From positions 62,001 to 126,000 of the forward strand of contig CAITLJ010000021.1 in the NCBI GenBank assembly GCA_903893215.1: a stretch of DNA of 64,000 nucleotides, read 5' to 3'. Under the pieces are notes generated by a model. It did no database searches. It was not told where the DNA came from and was given only the letters and a program-made list of their open reading frames with translations. Origin of the DNA: an uncultured Ferrovum sp. (GTDB lineage Bacteria; Pseudomonadota; Gammaproteobacteria; Burkholderiales; Ferrovaceae). This document shows, piece after piece, positions 8,080 to 17,240 of this stretch (position 1 is its first letter; every line of letters begins with the position of its first letter). The position numbers and the translations under genes were made by a program.

Positions 8080-8669
8080 GCACCGCCATCCGTGCCGATC
8101 AGGCGGCCATTGCCGACTGGATCCGCCCGGGCGCCAGCGTGCTCGACCTGGGCTGCGGCGACGGTTCGCTGCTGTCCTACCTGCAGGAACGCCGGGGCGT
8201 GCGCGGCTATGGTGTGGAGAACCAGCCTGACAAGGTAATCGCGTGCGTGGCACGTGGTGTGAACGTGATCCAGTACGACCTTGAGGCTGGACTGGCCGGG
8301 TTCGACAGCCGCTCGTTCGATCACGTGATTCTGTCGCAAACCCTGCAGGCGGTGAACAACACCGCTGGCGTGCTGGCCGAAATGCTGCGGGTAGGCCGCG
8401 AAGGCATCGTCAGCTTCCCCAACTTCGGCTACTGGCGCAATCGTGCGCAAGTGCTGGTCGGCCGCATGCCAGTGTCACGCGACCTGCCGCATTCCTGGCA
8501 CAACACGCCCAATGTACACCTGTGCACCTTGCATGACTTCGAAGCCCTGTGCGCCGAACAAGGGGCACAGGTGCTCGAGCGACGGGTGATGACCGCGGGC
8601 AGCCAGATCAACGTGCTGCCGAACCTGCTGGGCAGCGTGGCACTTTATCGGGTCACGGCGGGCATCTAG
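8076..8669 (+). CDS. metW: Methionine biosynthesis protein MetW
   Basis: A 197-residue class I methyltransferase-fold protein. [15 protein letters not shown] is the SAM-binding motif, and [28 protein letters not shown] and [15 protein letters not shown] are typical of MetW. The ATG at 8076 overlaps the metX stop; longer upstream readings belong to the metX region. MetW is the conserved partner of MetX and is needed for its activity in several proteobacteria. Confidence 0.93.
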   Translation: MSTAIRADQAAIADWIRPGASVLDLGCGDGSLLSYLQERRGVRGYGVENQPDKVIACVARGVNVIQYDLEAGLAGFDSRSFDHVILSQTLQAVNNTAGVLAEMLRVGREGIVSFPNFGYWRNRAQVLVGRMPVSRDLPHSWHNTPNVHLCTLHDFEALCAEQGAQVLERRVMTAGSQINVLPNLLGSVALYRVTAGI

Positions 8670-8707
8670 GCGCGCCCCGCATGCCGCCAACACTGCGCGG
8701 CCATCAA

Positions 8708-9127
8708 TCACCAACTGGCGGTGTTCGCCATGCTCGCCCAAGGCTCCTGCGGCGGCAGCGCAGCGCCGGACTGCAGCAGCTCCACCGAGATCTGGTCCGG
8801 CGAACGCACGAACGCCATCCGCCCATCGCGCGGCGGCCGCAGGATGGTTACACCGTGCTGCTGCAGATGCGCGCAAGTGGCGTAGATGTCATCCACAGCG
8901 TAAGCCAGATGCCCGAAATTGCGGCCACCGGTGTAAACCTCGGGGTCCCAGTTGTAGGTGAGTTCCACCTGCGCGCTGTCGTCGTTCGGCGCGGCCAGAT
9001 ACACCAGGGTAAAACGCCCCGCTTCGCTGTCGAAACGACGCAGTTCGCGCAGGCCAAGTGCGTCACAGTAGAACGCCAGCGAGGCCTTCAGGTCGGTGAC
9101 GCGCACCATCGTATGCAGGTATTTCAT
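8708..9127 (-). CDS. gloA: Lactoylglutathione lyase (glyoxalase I)
   Basis: A 139-residue vicinal-oxygen-chelate enzyme that converts the methylglyoxal-glutathione hemithioacetal to lactoylglutathione. The metal ligands are visible as H5 (LHTMVRV), E55 (VELTYNW), H73 (FGHLAYAV) and E117 (ISVELLQ). AAGGAAG lies 8 bases before the second of two adjacent ATGs, so I start at 9127 rather than 9130. The very long open frame continuing upstream is an artefact of the GC-rich neighbouring gene. It converges with metW across a 38-base gap. Confidence 0.93.
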   Translation of the reverse strand: MKYLHTMVRVTDLKASLAFYCDALGLRELRRFDSEAGRFTLVYLAAPNDDSAQVELTYNWDPEVYTGGRNFGHLAYAVDDIYATCAHLQQHGVTILRPPRDGRMAFVRSPDQISVELLQSGAALPPQEPWASMANTASW

Positions 9128-9162
9128 CATGCGGCTTCCTTCTGGTTGATCGATGCAAGGAT

Positions 9163-10386
9163 TCAATGCGAACGCTCGGCTGCAGCAATCCTCGCGCGGT
9201 TGGTCCACACCAGCAGCAGCCCGGGAGCACCGCTCAGCATGGCAAACGCAAAGAATACGGGCCAACCCCAAGCTTCGGCCAGCACGCCGGATAAAGGCCC
9301 GACATATACCCTGCCAAACGCAGCCAGCGCCGACAGCAGGGCAAACTGGGTGGCACTGTAACGCGTGCTGCACAGACTCATCAGCAGGGCGGCAAAGGCA
9401 GCCGTACCCATGCCGGAACACAGGTTTTCCAGGGTCACCGCCACCACCATGAGTGCCAGCACATGTCCCTGCAGCGCCACCATCAGAAACCCGAATGCCG
9501 AGAGTGCCTGTGCGGCACCGAACACAAGCAGCGCGCGCACCAGCCCCAGCCGCGCCAGCCCCACCCCTCCAAGCACTGCGCCGATCAGGGTGGCGACCAA
9601 CGCCACCCCTTTGTTCACCAGCCCCACCTCGGCCAGACTGAAGCCAGCGCCCCGCAGCAGGAAGGTGGTCGACAGCGCCATCGCGAAGGCGTCCGACAGT
9701 TTGTAGGCCACCACCAGCACCAACATGGCCAGGGCACCCTCCCGTGCCAGAAAGTCGCGCAGCGGCCCCACCACCGCCTCCTGCAGGCTGGTGGGGGCGG
9801 CATTCACTGCCCCCTCCGGCTCGGGTGCAAGCAAACTGATCACCGGAAGCAAGGCCGTCACGGCGGCCAGGGCGAGGAACACCGTGCGCCAGCCCCATGA
9901 TTGGGCCAGCACCAGTGCCAAGGCGCCGGCCACCAGCATACCCAGGCGATAGCCAAGCACGGCCATGGCGGCCCCCAGACCGCGCTCGTTGGCGCGAAGC
10001 ACCTCGGTACGCCACGCGTCGATCACGATGTCCTGACTCGCCGACAGAAACGCCAGACTGATCGCCAGCACTGCCAGGCGGGGCAGGTCCTGCGGCACAC
10101 TGGTCAACGCCATCAAGGCCAGCACGCCTGCCAAGGCCAGTTGCAACAGCATCATCCAGCCGCGCCGGCGCCCGGCGCCCGGTGGGGTGTAACGGTCGAG
10201 CAACGGCGACCAGACAAATTTCCAGGTGTAGGGCAGTCCGGCCAGCGAGAACCACGCGATTGACTTCAGGCTGGCCCCCTCGGTGGTCAACCAGGCCTGC
10301 AGGGTGGCGCCACTCAAGGCCAGCGGCAGCCCCGACGCAAAGCCAAGCAACAGGGCCGCCAGCAGGCGCGGATTCAGCAAGACCAT
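9163..10386 (-). CDS. AmpG-like major facilitator permease
   Basis: A 407-residue membrane protein with about 12 hydrophobic segments. AmpG-type features are LLLGFASGLPLALSGATLQAWLT at the N-terminus, FSLAGLPYTWKFVWSPLLDRY and SLAFLSASQDIVIDAWR. AmpG imports anhydro-muropeptides for cell-wall recycling, so the call is family-level. The start at 10386 lies 11 bases after the M28 peptidase stop; the open frame reaching 10431 would run into that gene. No beta-lactamase or ampR gene is adjacent. Confidence 0.88.
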   Translation of the reverse strand: MVLLNPRLLAALLLGFASGLPLALSGATLQAWLTTEGASLKSIAWFSLAGLPYTWKFVWSPLLDRYTPPGAGRRRGWMMLLQLALAGVLALMALTSVPQDLPRLAVLAISLAFLSASQDIVIDAWRTEVLRANERGLGAAMAVLGYRLGMLVAGALALVLAQSWGWRTVFLALAAVTALLPVISLLAPEPEGAVNAAPTSLQEAVVGPLRDFLAREGALAMLVLVVAYKLSDAFAMALSTTFLLRGAGFSLAEVGLVNKGVALVATLIGAVLGGVGLARLGLVRALLVFGAAQALSAFGFLMVALQGHVLALMVVAVTLENLCSGMGTAAFAALLMSLCSTRYSATQFALLSALAAFGRVYVGPLSGVLAEAWGWPVFFAFAMLSGAPGLLLVWTNRARIAAAERSH

Positions 10387-10396
10387 GGTGCTGCCG

Positions 10397-11857
10397 TCAG
10401 TGGGCGACAGTGGCGGCTGCCACCGGCGCAATCCCCGCCACCGGCTCGATCACTTCGGCCAGAAAATACGCCAGCACCGCCATGGTGGCTGCCTGGCTAC
10501 GCAGGTTTAGCGGATCGACCTTGTCGAGCGTGTCGGCAGCCGTGTGATGAATATCGAAGTAGTGACGCGTATCCACCAGCGGAGCAAAAGCCGCCACGCC
10601 GGCGGCCTGCAGGGCTGAAATATCGGCACCCGGCGCATGGTCGCGCACCTGCAGCACACTGGCGCCGATGGGCAAGAGTGCGCGCGTCACGGCGCGCAGC
10701 TGCGGCACTGCAGACGGCGCCACTGCCGCCTGTACGCCCAGAGCGCGGCCCGCGCCCATGTCGCTCTCGATCGCAGCCACCTGCATGGAAAGCTGACCGG
10801 ACACCGAGTCGAAATACGCGCGCGCACCGCGCCCCCCGTTTTCCTCATTGGTCCACGCAATGAATCGCACCGTACGACGCGGATGCAGGTCGAGCTGCTT
10901 GAGCACCTGCAGCACCGCCGCAGCCCCCATCACGCCCACGCCATCGTCGGTGGCTCCAGTGGCAAGGTCCCAGCTGTCGAGATGGCCGGACACCACCACC
11001 ACCTGCTCGGGATGCTCACGTCCTGGCCAGTCGGCAATCACATTGAAGCTGTCGGCATCCGGCAGGGTTTGCGGCGTCAATAACAGATGCAGATGTACTT
11101 CGCCCTGCGCGGCAAGCCGCACGATCAGATCGGTGTCCTCTGCCGCGAGCGCCGCTGCAGGAATGGGCGCTTGCCCCGGCTTGAAGGTAGTCTGCCCCGT
11201 GTGCGGCAGGCGATAGTCGGCTCCGCCCACCGAACGCACCAAGGCAGCAACCGCGCCCAACGCAGCGGCGCGCGCCGGACCGGTGAACCGATACACACCG
11301 TCCTGCTCGTAGGCCTCGCCGGCCTGTCCGTTATCCGCCAGGTTCTGGTCAAAGCGTGCTGCAAACACCACGATGTGACCCGGCACCTCGGCGGTACGCC
11401 GCTCCAGCTCGGCAAAATCCTTGACCACCAGAACCGGGGCGGTCAATCCCTGCGCAGGCGTGGCCGACGAAGTACCCAGTGCGGTCAGATGCAAAGGCTG
11501 CTCCAGACCTGCGGGTTGTCCCGGCCAGGCCACCAGCGCGGCCTGTTCTGCGCCACGCACCCAATGCGGCACCTTGGCCGGTTGCAGACTGACCCTGGCA
11601 CCCAGTTGACGCATCGTCTGTGCCACCTGCTGCACGGCTGCCTCAAGGCCTGATGAACCGGATAGCCGGGACCCCACCCGATCGGTGAGTTCGGACAGCC
11701 GTGCCATCGCCCAATCGCTCTGCATGGCGGCATCGCGAATCGCCGCCAAGGTGGCTGCCGGAACCTCATTTCCCGGCACTTCCGGAGCGGCATCGGCCAG
11801 TGGCGCGGCCATGCACGTCAGGAGCACGCTTGCAGACAGGGCAAGGCGCAGTTTCAC
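10397..11857 (-). CDS. Secreted M28 family zinc peptidase
   Basis: A 486-residue exported peptidase. The start appears to be GTG at 11857, giving VKLRLALSASVLLTCMAAPLADA as a signal peptide; an in-frame TTG at 11881 is the alternative and no ATG is well placed. The zinc site of the M28 family is recognisable: SGHLDSWDLATGATDDG (His and Asp ligands), TNEENGGRGA (Glu), ESDMGAG (Asp) and HHTAADTLDKVD (His). A PA-like domain occupies about 120-230. Substrate specificity (aminopeptidase or carboxypeptidase) is unknown. The long upstream region has a palindrome and direct repeats. Confidence 0.85.
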   Translation of the reverse strand: MKLRLALSASVLLTCMAAPLADAAPEVPGNEVPAATLAAIRDAAMQSDWAMARLSELTDRVGSRLSGSSGLEAAVQQVAQTMRQLGARVSLQPAKVPHWVRGAEQAALVAWPGQPAGLEQPLHLTALGTSSATPAQGLTAPVLVVKDFAELERRTAEVPGHIVVFAARFDQNLADNGQAGEAYEQDGVYRFTGPARAAALGAVAALVRSVGGADYRLPHTGQTTFKPGQAPIPAAALAAEDTDLIVRLAAQGEVHLHLLLTPQTLPDADSFNVIADWPGREHPEQVVVVSGHLDSWDLATGATDDGVGVMGAAAVLQVLKQLDLHPRRTVRFIAWTNEENGGRGARAYFDSVSGQLSMQVAAIESDMGAGRALGVQAAVAPSAVPQLRAVTRALLPIGASVLQVRDHAPGADISALQAAGVAAFAPLVDTRHYFDIHHTAADTLDKVDPLNLRSQAATMAVLAYFLAEVIEPVAGIAPVAAATVAH

Positions 11858-11901
11858 AATCAGTTCGGAGCAGGATATCAAGGCGGGCCCGGCAGGCTGG
11901 T

Positions 11902-11916
11902 GATGGAAATTCCATC
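11902..11916. promoter_or_regulatory. Perfect 15-base palindrome upstream of the M28 peptidase gene
   Basis: GATGGAA-A-TTCCATC is a perfect inverted repeat about 45 bases before the GTG start of the minus-strand peptidase gene. The position, within the probable core promoter or 5' leader, fits an operator. No regulator is encoded beside it. Confidence 0.35.
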
Positions 11917-12077
11917 GATGACGTACTGTATTGCACCCGGGCGGATTTGTGCAGCGCGGCGGCCGCGCAGCGTTGGTCCTGCCGATTTCTCAACCAGTCT
12001 GCGCACCGCGCGGGCCCTGCGCGGACTGCTGGCCGGACCCATGCGGTTTTATTTGCAATGATCTTTTAACCACGGAT

Positions 12078-12120
12078 GTAGGTACCTTCCTCTTCGGTGG
12101 AATACCTATCGAATACCTAC
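12078..12120 (-). repeat. Tandem 9-mers and inverted copy in the M28-xthA gap
   Basis: GAATACCTA occurs at 12100-12108 and 12111-12119, an 11-base period, and TACCTAC at 12114-12120 is mirrored by GTAGGTA at 12078-12084. Two half sites one helical turn apart resemble response-regulator binding sites. The rest of the 399-base gap (11858-12256) contains no convincing gene; near 12233-12256 it has only a short GATCGACC-type repeat. Confidence 0.4.
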
Positions 12121-12256
12121 GTCGAGATGTACTTTCATGCATACACCGATCGTTAGATCGCTATTGGGTTCAAACCGGGAGCGGGGCCGGGTCCCAGTAC
12201 CGCTGAAACACCCGGCAGGATTTTCGAACACCAGATCGACCGATCGACCGACCGAC

Positions 12257-13036
12257 TCAGATCGCAAACCCGTAATCGACGGTCAGCGGCGCATGGTCCG
12301 AAAAGCGCTGGTCCTTGTAAACGCTGCCATCCTTTGCAGTGGCGGCCAGCCCTGCCGACGCAATCTGATAATCAATCCGCCAACCCACGTTCCTGGCCCA
12401 GGCCTGACCGCGATTGGACCACCAGGTGTAAGCCGCACCTTCCTGATCAGGGTAGAGCCTGCGATAAACATCCACCCAGCCGCGCGGCCCGAACAGGTTG
12501 GTCAGCCAGGCGCGCTCTTCCGGCAGGAAGCCTGAATTCTTCAGATTGCCCTTCCAGTTTTTCAGGTCGCGTTCGGTATGCGCGATATTGATGTCGCCAC
12601 ACAGCACCACCTGCCGCCCGCTGGCCGCCAGCATATCCAGATGCGGCAGGAACGCTGCCAGAAAGCGGAACTTGGCCATCTGGCGCTCTTCCGAGCTCGA
12701 ACCGGAGGGAAAGTACACCGAGATCACGGACAACCCCGGATAGACCAGCTCGGTATAGCGCCCTTCGAGGTCAAACTCATGCGTGCCGAAGCCGGTGACT
12801 ACCCGGTCCGGCGCGCGTCGCGCATACACGCCGGTGCCGCTGTAGCCCTTCTTGTCGGCGAAGTGAAAGTAGCCGGTGTAATCGCCCGGGTTGATCATGG
12901 CCGGCACCAGGTCGGCCAGGTGCGCCTTCACTTCCTGCACGCACACGAAGTCGGCGTGCTGTCGCAGCATCCAGTCAAAAAAGCCCTTGGTGGCGGCAGA
13001 GCGGATGCCGTTCAGGTTGGCGGAAATGATGCGCAT
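12257..13036 (-). CDS. xthA: Exodeoxyribonuclease III
   Basis: A 259-residue AP endonuclease/3'-5' exonuclease of the ExoIII family for base-excision repair. Motifs run MRIISANLNGIRSA, VCVQEVKAH with the catalytic Glu at about 35, VVLCGDINIAHTERDLKN, WRIDYQIAS and SDHAPLTVDYGF with the terminal Asp-His pair. The start at 13036 has GGAG 6 bases upstream on the reverse strand. It is divergent from pyrE with only 40 bases between the two starts. Confidence 0.95.
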   Translation of the reverse strand: MRIISANLNGIRSAATKGFFDWMLRQHADFVCVQEVKAHLADLVPAMINPGDYTGYFHFADKKGYSGTGVYARRAPDRVVTGFGTHEFDLEGRYTELVYPGLSVISVYFPSGSSSEERQMAKFRFLAAFLPHLDMLAASGRQVVLCGDINIAHTERDLKNWKGNLKNSGFLPEERAWLTNLFGPRGWVDVYRRLYPDQEGAAYTWWSNRGQAWARNVGWRIDYQIASAGLAATAKDGSVYKDQRFSDHAPLTVDYGFAI

Positions 13037-13076
13037 GGGATCTCCAAAAATCAGCCCGACAGGATACACTTTTGCC

Positions 13077-13721
13077 ATGGACACATTTCGCGCACGCTTT
13101 CTCGCCTTCGCCATCGAGCGTCAGGTAATCCGTTTCGGGCAGTTCACCACCAAGGCCGGCCGCCCTTCCCCCTATTTTTTCAACGCCGGCCTGTTTGCCG
13201 ACGGCGCCTCACTCAATGCCCTGTGCGGATTTTATGCTGACGCAGTGCAGGCTTCCGGGGCCGGGTTCGATGTGATTTTCGGGCCAGCGTACAAGGGTAT
13301 CGTGCTGGCTGCAGGCCTCGCCATGACGCTGGCCGCACGCGGCCAGAACGCCCCGTTTTGCTACAACCGCAAAGAAGCCAAGGACCACGGCGAAGGCGGC
13401 ACCCTGGTCGGCGCCCCACTCGCCGGCCGGGTGCTGGTGATCGATGACGTGATTTCTGCCGGCACCTCGGTGCGCGAATCGGTCGCACTGATGCGCGCCG
13501 CCGGCGCCACGCCGCATGCGGTGGTCACCGCGCTGGACCGCATGGAGCGCGGTGCGGGCGAACTCTCGGCAGTTCAGGAGGTGCGGCGTGATTACGGCAT
13601 GCAGGTGTTCAGTATTGCCACCCTCACCGACCTGATTGCCTACCTGGAAGACACACCGGCCTTGCGCCAGCACGTGGCGCCGATCGAAGCCTACCGCGCC
13701 ACCTACGGCGTGACTGCCTGA
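13077..13721 (+). CDS. pyrE: Orotate phosphoribosyltransferase
   Basis: A 214-residue PyrE that forms orotidine monophosphate from orotate and PRPP in pyrimidine synthesis. YFFNAGLF, IFGPAYKGIVLA, FCYNRKEAKDHGEGG and the PRPP loop VLVIDDVISAGTSVRES are all family hallmarks. The ATG at 13077 gives the usual N-terminus MDTFRARFLAFAI. The xthA-pyrE divergent pairing is known from several betaproteobacteria. Confidence 0.96.
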   Translation: MDTFRARFLAFAIERQVIRFGQFTTKAGRPSPYFFNAGLFADGASLNALCGFYADAVQASGAGFDVIFGPAYKGIVLAAGLAMTLAARGQNAPFCYNRKEAKDHGEGGTLVGAPLAGRVLVIDDVISAGTSVRESVALMRAAGATPHAVVTALDRMERGAGELSAVQEVRRDYGMQVFSIATLTDLIAYLEDTPALRQHVAPIEAYRATYGVTA

Positions 13722-13771
13722 ACCGCGACAGCAGCCCGCCGCGGCGGCCAGCCTTGCCAACGAGCATCAAG

Positions 13772-15835
13772 ATGCCCAAATCCCCCTTGGTCGCAGCCGC
13801 AGCTGCCCTGGCAATGCTGTTGCTGGGTAGTCCCGCGCACGCCGCAGCGCATCCCGCCCACCACTCCGCAGCGCGCTCAACACATCATGGTGCAGGGCAC
13901 ACCACACGGGGCGGGACCGCAAGTCATGCCAGGGGCGGCAGTCACAACACCAGGCGCCGTTCAAAACCAGCACACGGCAGCCAGGAAATTACCCAGCCGG
14001 AACTGCCTCTGGATGTCGAACGGATCGCACCCGGCCAGTTCGATGCTGCGGCAACCCGGTTCCTGCACGGCCTGCTGGCCTTCACGCCGGTGACGGCCAC
14101 CCAGGCCGGTTACCATATCCATACGCTGCCCGACGGCGAGACCCGTCAGCTCGATCACGTACTCGATGATGCCAGCCTGGCCGGATACAAGGCGCTGTGC
14201 ACCTATGAGCGTTCCTGGCTCACCGGTTTCGAGCAACTGGATGCGCACACGCTCGACGATCAGCAGCGCGTTGACCTCGCCATGCTGCAGGACAACCTGC
14301 ATCAGGGCCTGCTGGAATGCCATGCCGTGGAAGGTTATCGCCATCGACCGGACCAGATGGCAGAAACGCTTGGCGACGCGCTGTTGATCCCGCTCAGCCA
14401 GGACCCCACAGGCACGCGCGATGGCGTGCCCGCTGCACTCGACCGGTTGGCCCAATTTCCCCGTTTTCTGGCCCAGGCCCGGCAAACCCTGATGGATGCC
14501 GACCCGGTGTACGTGGAGGCTGCAACCCAGGAAATCGACGGCACCCTCGATCTGGTCGACCACCTGGTGCGTGAACGGGCCGCCGCCAGTCCAGCCACCG
14601 CGCGTCAGTACGCCAACCTCGCGCCAGCGGCAGAGCGCGCCCTCAGGGACTTTCGCAGCTGGGTAACACAGGTGCTGGCGCACCGGGCCGCGCCGCGCAG
14701 CTGGCGCCTCGGAGGCGCGTTCTATACGCAGCAGTTCGTCTACACCATGCACGCCGCCATCACGCCGGACCAGTTGTTGGCGCAGGCGGAACAGGAACTG
14801 CAGTCGGTCCGTGCCGACATGTTCGAGCTGGCGCTGGCCCAGCATCGGCGAATGCACCCGGGCCACGGTGATCATGCCGAACTGCCACAAATGGCCCAGC
14901 AGAATCTGGTGATCGGAGAGGTCCTTGGTCAGATCGCCACGGATCATGTGGCCCCTGCCGACTTGCGCTCCCACGTCGAAAGCGATCTGGGCGGCATCAT
15001 CAGCTTCATTCGCAGCCATCGACTGCTCACCCTTGGCAGCACCGCCAACCTGAAAGTGATCGACACGCCGGCGTTCCTGCGCGCCAGCTATTCCGTGGCC
15101 GGGTTCCATGCCCCACCGGCACTGGATCCGCAAGCAGACGCAGAATATTGGGTCACTCCGATCGGCGCCGACGTTTCGACGGCCGCGGCCGAATCGCGCC
15201 TGCGCGAGTACAACAACCCCACCCTGAAGTGGCTGAGCATCCATGAAGCGCTGCCCGGCCACTACGTGCAGTTCGAGCATGCCAACCGCCTGGAACCGGT
15301 GGACCGCCGCCTGCTGCGCGCGCTGCTCGGCAACGGCGCCTATGTGGAAGGTTGGGCTGAATATATTGCCCAGCAGATGATGGATGCCGGGTATCAGGCC
15401 GACGATTGGCGCTTCAGGCTGGCGATGCGCAAGATCCGGCTGCGCGTGCTGACCAACACCATCCTCGATGTGCGCCTGCATACCCATCAGATGTCCGATG
15501 CCGAAGCGCTGAAACTGCTGACCGAGCAGGCCTTTCAGACCCAGGCCGAGGCACAGGGCAAACTGCGCCGCGCCAAGCTGAGTGCGGTTCAGCTGACGAC
15601 GTACTATGTAGGGCTGACCGGTTGGCAGGCATTACGCCGGCAAATGGAAACCCGGGACGGCAGCCGCTTTGACGCGCAACGCTTTCACGACCAGGCGCTT
15701 GACCAGGGACCGGTGCCGTTGGCCCTGTTATCTGGCCTGTTATCTGGCCTGCTGCCCGACCTGCCGGCGCCTGCAGGTTCAACCGGGCCCGGTGCCACAC
15801 TCAGCCCGCCAGCAGAGCCCTCAACAGTTCATTGA
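13772..15835 (+). CDS. Secreted DUF885 family protein, putative metallopeptidase
   Basis: A 687-residue protein with a signal peptide (about 1-24, ending SPAHA) and a His/Ala/Gly-rich linker (about 25-70). The DUF885 domain follows, with the conserved [13 protein letters not shown] at about 488-500; HExxPGH resembles a zinc-metalloprotease site, with H491, E492 and H497 as likely catalytic residues. [10 protein letters not shown] supplies a further conserved Glu. The ATG at 13772 is preferred to the TTG at 13754 because it gives a cleaner signal peptide. Its last 35 bases overlap the 3' end of gatB on the other strand. Confidence 0.82.
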   Translation: MPKSPLVAAAAALAMLLLGSPAHAAAHPAHHSAARSTHHGAGHTTRGGTASHARGGSHNTRRRSKPAHGSQEITQPELPLDVERIAPGQFDAAATRFLHGLLAFTPVTATQAGYHIHTLPDGETRQLDHVLDDASLAGYKALCTYERSWLTGFEQLDAHTLDDQQRVDLAMLQDNLHQGLLECHAVEGYRHRPDQMAETLGDALLIPLSQDPTGTRDGVPAALDRLAQFPRFLAQARQTLMDADPVYVEAATQEIDGTLDLVDHLVRERAAASPATARQYANLAPAAERALRDFRSWVTQVLAHRAAPRSWRLGGAFYTQQFVYTMHAAITPDQLLAQAEQELQSVRADMFELALAQHRRMHPGHGDHAELPQMAQQNLVIGEVLGQIATDHVAPADLRSHVESDLGGIISFIRSHRLLTLGSTANLKVIDTPAFLRASYSVAGFHAPPALDPQADAEYWVTPIGADVSTAAAESRLREYNNPTLKWLSIHEALPGHYVQFEHANRLEPVDRRLLRALLGNGAYVEGWAEYIAQQMMDAGYQADDWRFRLAMRKIRLRVLTNTILDVRLHTHQMSDAEALKLLTEQAFQTQAEAQGKLRRAKLSAVQLTTYYVGLTGWQALRRQMETRDGSRFDAQRFHDQALDQGPVPLALLSGLLSGLLPDLPAPAGSTGPGATLSPPAEPSTVH

Positions 15836-17240
15836 GCTGCGCCGGATTGGCTTTGCCGGCAGTCGCCTTCATGGCCTTGCCTACAAAGAAACCGAACACC
15901 TTCTCCTTGCCACCGCGATACTCCGCGACCTGCGCCGGATTTTCATCGATCAGTTGCTGCAGCACGGCTTGCAGTTCGCCACTGTCGGAGATCTGCCGCA
16001 TGCCGCGCGCATCGATGATGGCGTCCGCATCGCCGCCTTCCGACCACAGGATCTCAAAGATCTCCTTGGCCATCTTGCCGGACACCGTGCCATCTGCGAG
16101 GCGCACCAGCAGGCCGGCAAGCTGCGCGTTGGATACCTGGCTGTGGGCGATATCAAGGTCCCCGCGTTTGAGCGCCGCCGCCAGGTCCCCATTGACCCAA
16201 TTGGCCACCAGTTTGGCATCCACACCGGGCGCGGCAGCCAGCACTGCCTCGAAATAATCGGCCGCCTCACGTGACGCCGTAAGCAGTGCGGCGTCATAGG
16301 CCGACAAACCGAGCGCATCCGCAAAGCGCGTGCGGCGCGCCACAGGCAATTCGGGCAGCCCGGCTGCCACCCGTGCCACCCAATCCGCCCCGACCAGCAG
16401 GGGGGGCAAATCAGGATCCGGAAAATAGCGATAGTCCATCGCATCTTCTTTGGAACGCATCGACCGCGTTTCATCGCGATCCGGATCGTACAGACGGGTT
16501 TGCTGCACCACCGTACCTCCGTCCTCGATCAGCTCGATCTGGCGTTTCACCTCACACTCGATCGCCCGCTCGATGAAACGGAAGGAGTTGAGATTCTTGA
16601 TTTCGCAACGCGTGCCGAATTCCGGTTGCCCCATGGGCCGCACCGACACATTCACATCGCAACGGAACGAGCCCTCCTGCATGTTGCCGTCGCAGATCTC
16701 GATCCAGCGCACCAGGCCGTGCAGCGCGCGCGCATAGGCCACCGCTTCCTCGGCAGAGCGCATGTCGGGTTCGGTGACAATCTCGAGCAGCGGCGTACCT
16801 GCCCGGTTCAGGTCCACCCCGGACAGGCCATGAAAATCCTCGTGCAAGGACTTGCCGGCATCTTCTTCCAGGTGCGCGCGGGTCAGGCGCACATGTTTCT
16901 CGCCCTGACTGGTCTGGATGGTCAGCCCGCCCCCTACCACCACTGGCAGTTCGAACTGACTGATCTGGTAGCCCTTGGGCAGGTCGGGATAAAAGTAATT
17001 CTTGCGCGCGAACACCGAGCGCGGCGCCACCTCGGCGCCGACTGCCAGACCAAATCGGATGGCCCGCTCGACGGCGCCACGGTTGATCACCGGCAACACC
17101 CCGGGCAGGCCAAGGTCGACAGCGCAAGCCTGTGTGTTCGGTTCCGCGCCAAACGCGGTGGACGCGCCGGAGAATATCTTTGACTCGGTGGAGAGCTGCG
17201 CGTGTGTCTCCAGACCAATTACCACTTCCCACTGTGTCAT
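15801..17240 (-). CDS. gatB: Asp-tRNA(Asn)/Glu-tRNA(Gln) amidotransferase subunit B
   Basis: A 479-residue GatB, which binds the mischarged tRNA and phosphorylates the acyl group before transamidation. [51 protein letters not shown] and [15 protein letters not shown] are diagnostic, and the C-terminal YqeY-like tail ends the protein. The start overlaps the gatA stop (ATGA). Confidence 0.97.
   Translation of the reverse strand: MTQWEVVIGLETHAQLSTESKIFSGASTAFGAEPNTQACAVDLGLPGVLPVINRGAVERAIRFGLAVGAEVAPRSVFARKNYFYPDLPKGYQISQFELPVVVGGGLTIQTSQGEKHVRLTRAHLEEDAGKSLHEDFHGLSGVDLNRAGTPLLEIVTEPDMRSAEEAVAYARALHGLVRWIEICDGNMQEGSFRCDVNVSVRPMGQPEFGTRCEIKNLNSFRFIERAIECEVKRQIELIEDGGTVVQQTRLYDPDRDETRSMRSKEDAMDYRYFPDPDLPPLLVGADWVARVAAGLPELPVARRTRFADALGLSAYDAALLTASREAADYFEAVLAAAPGVDAKLVANWVNGDLAAALKRGDLDIAHSQVSNAQLAGLLVRLADGTVSGKMAKEIFEILWSEGGDADAIIDARGMRQISDSGELQAVLQQLIDENPAQVAEYRGGKEKVFGFFVGKAMKATAGKANPAQLNELLRALLAG

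Noticed and set aside
9131-10255. Upstream extension of the glyoxalase frame to 515 residues
   Set aside because: The extra 376 codons overlap the AmpG-like permease gene in another frame and are Gly/Arg/Ala-rich. Glyoxalase I is normally about 135 residues and has a good ribosome site at 9127.
12233-12256. Short GATCGACC-type tandem repeat after xthA
   Set aside because: It is only about 24 bases, imperfect, and not placed as a terminator or in a coding frame. It is too short to call a functional repeat.
13961-15487. A 508-residue minus-strand open frame
   Set aside because: It lies antisense within the DUF885 gene, which has a signal peptide and the HExxPGH motif in the sense frame.
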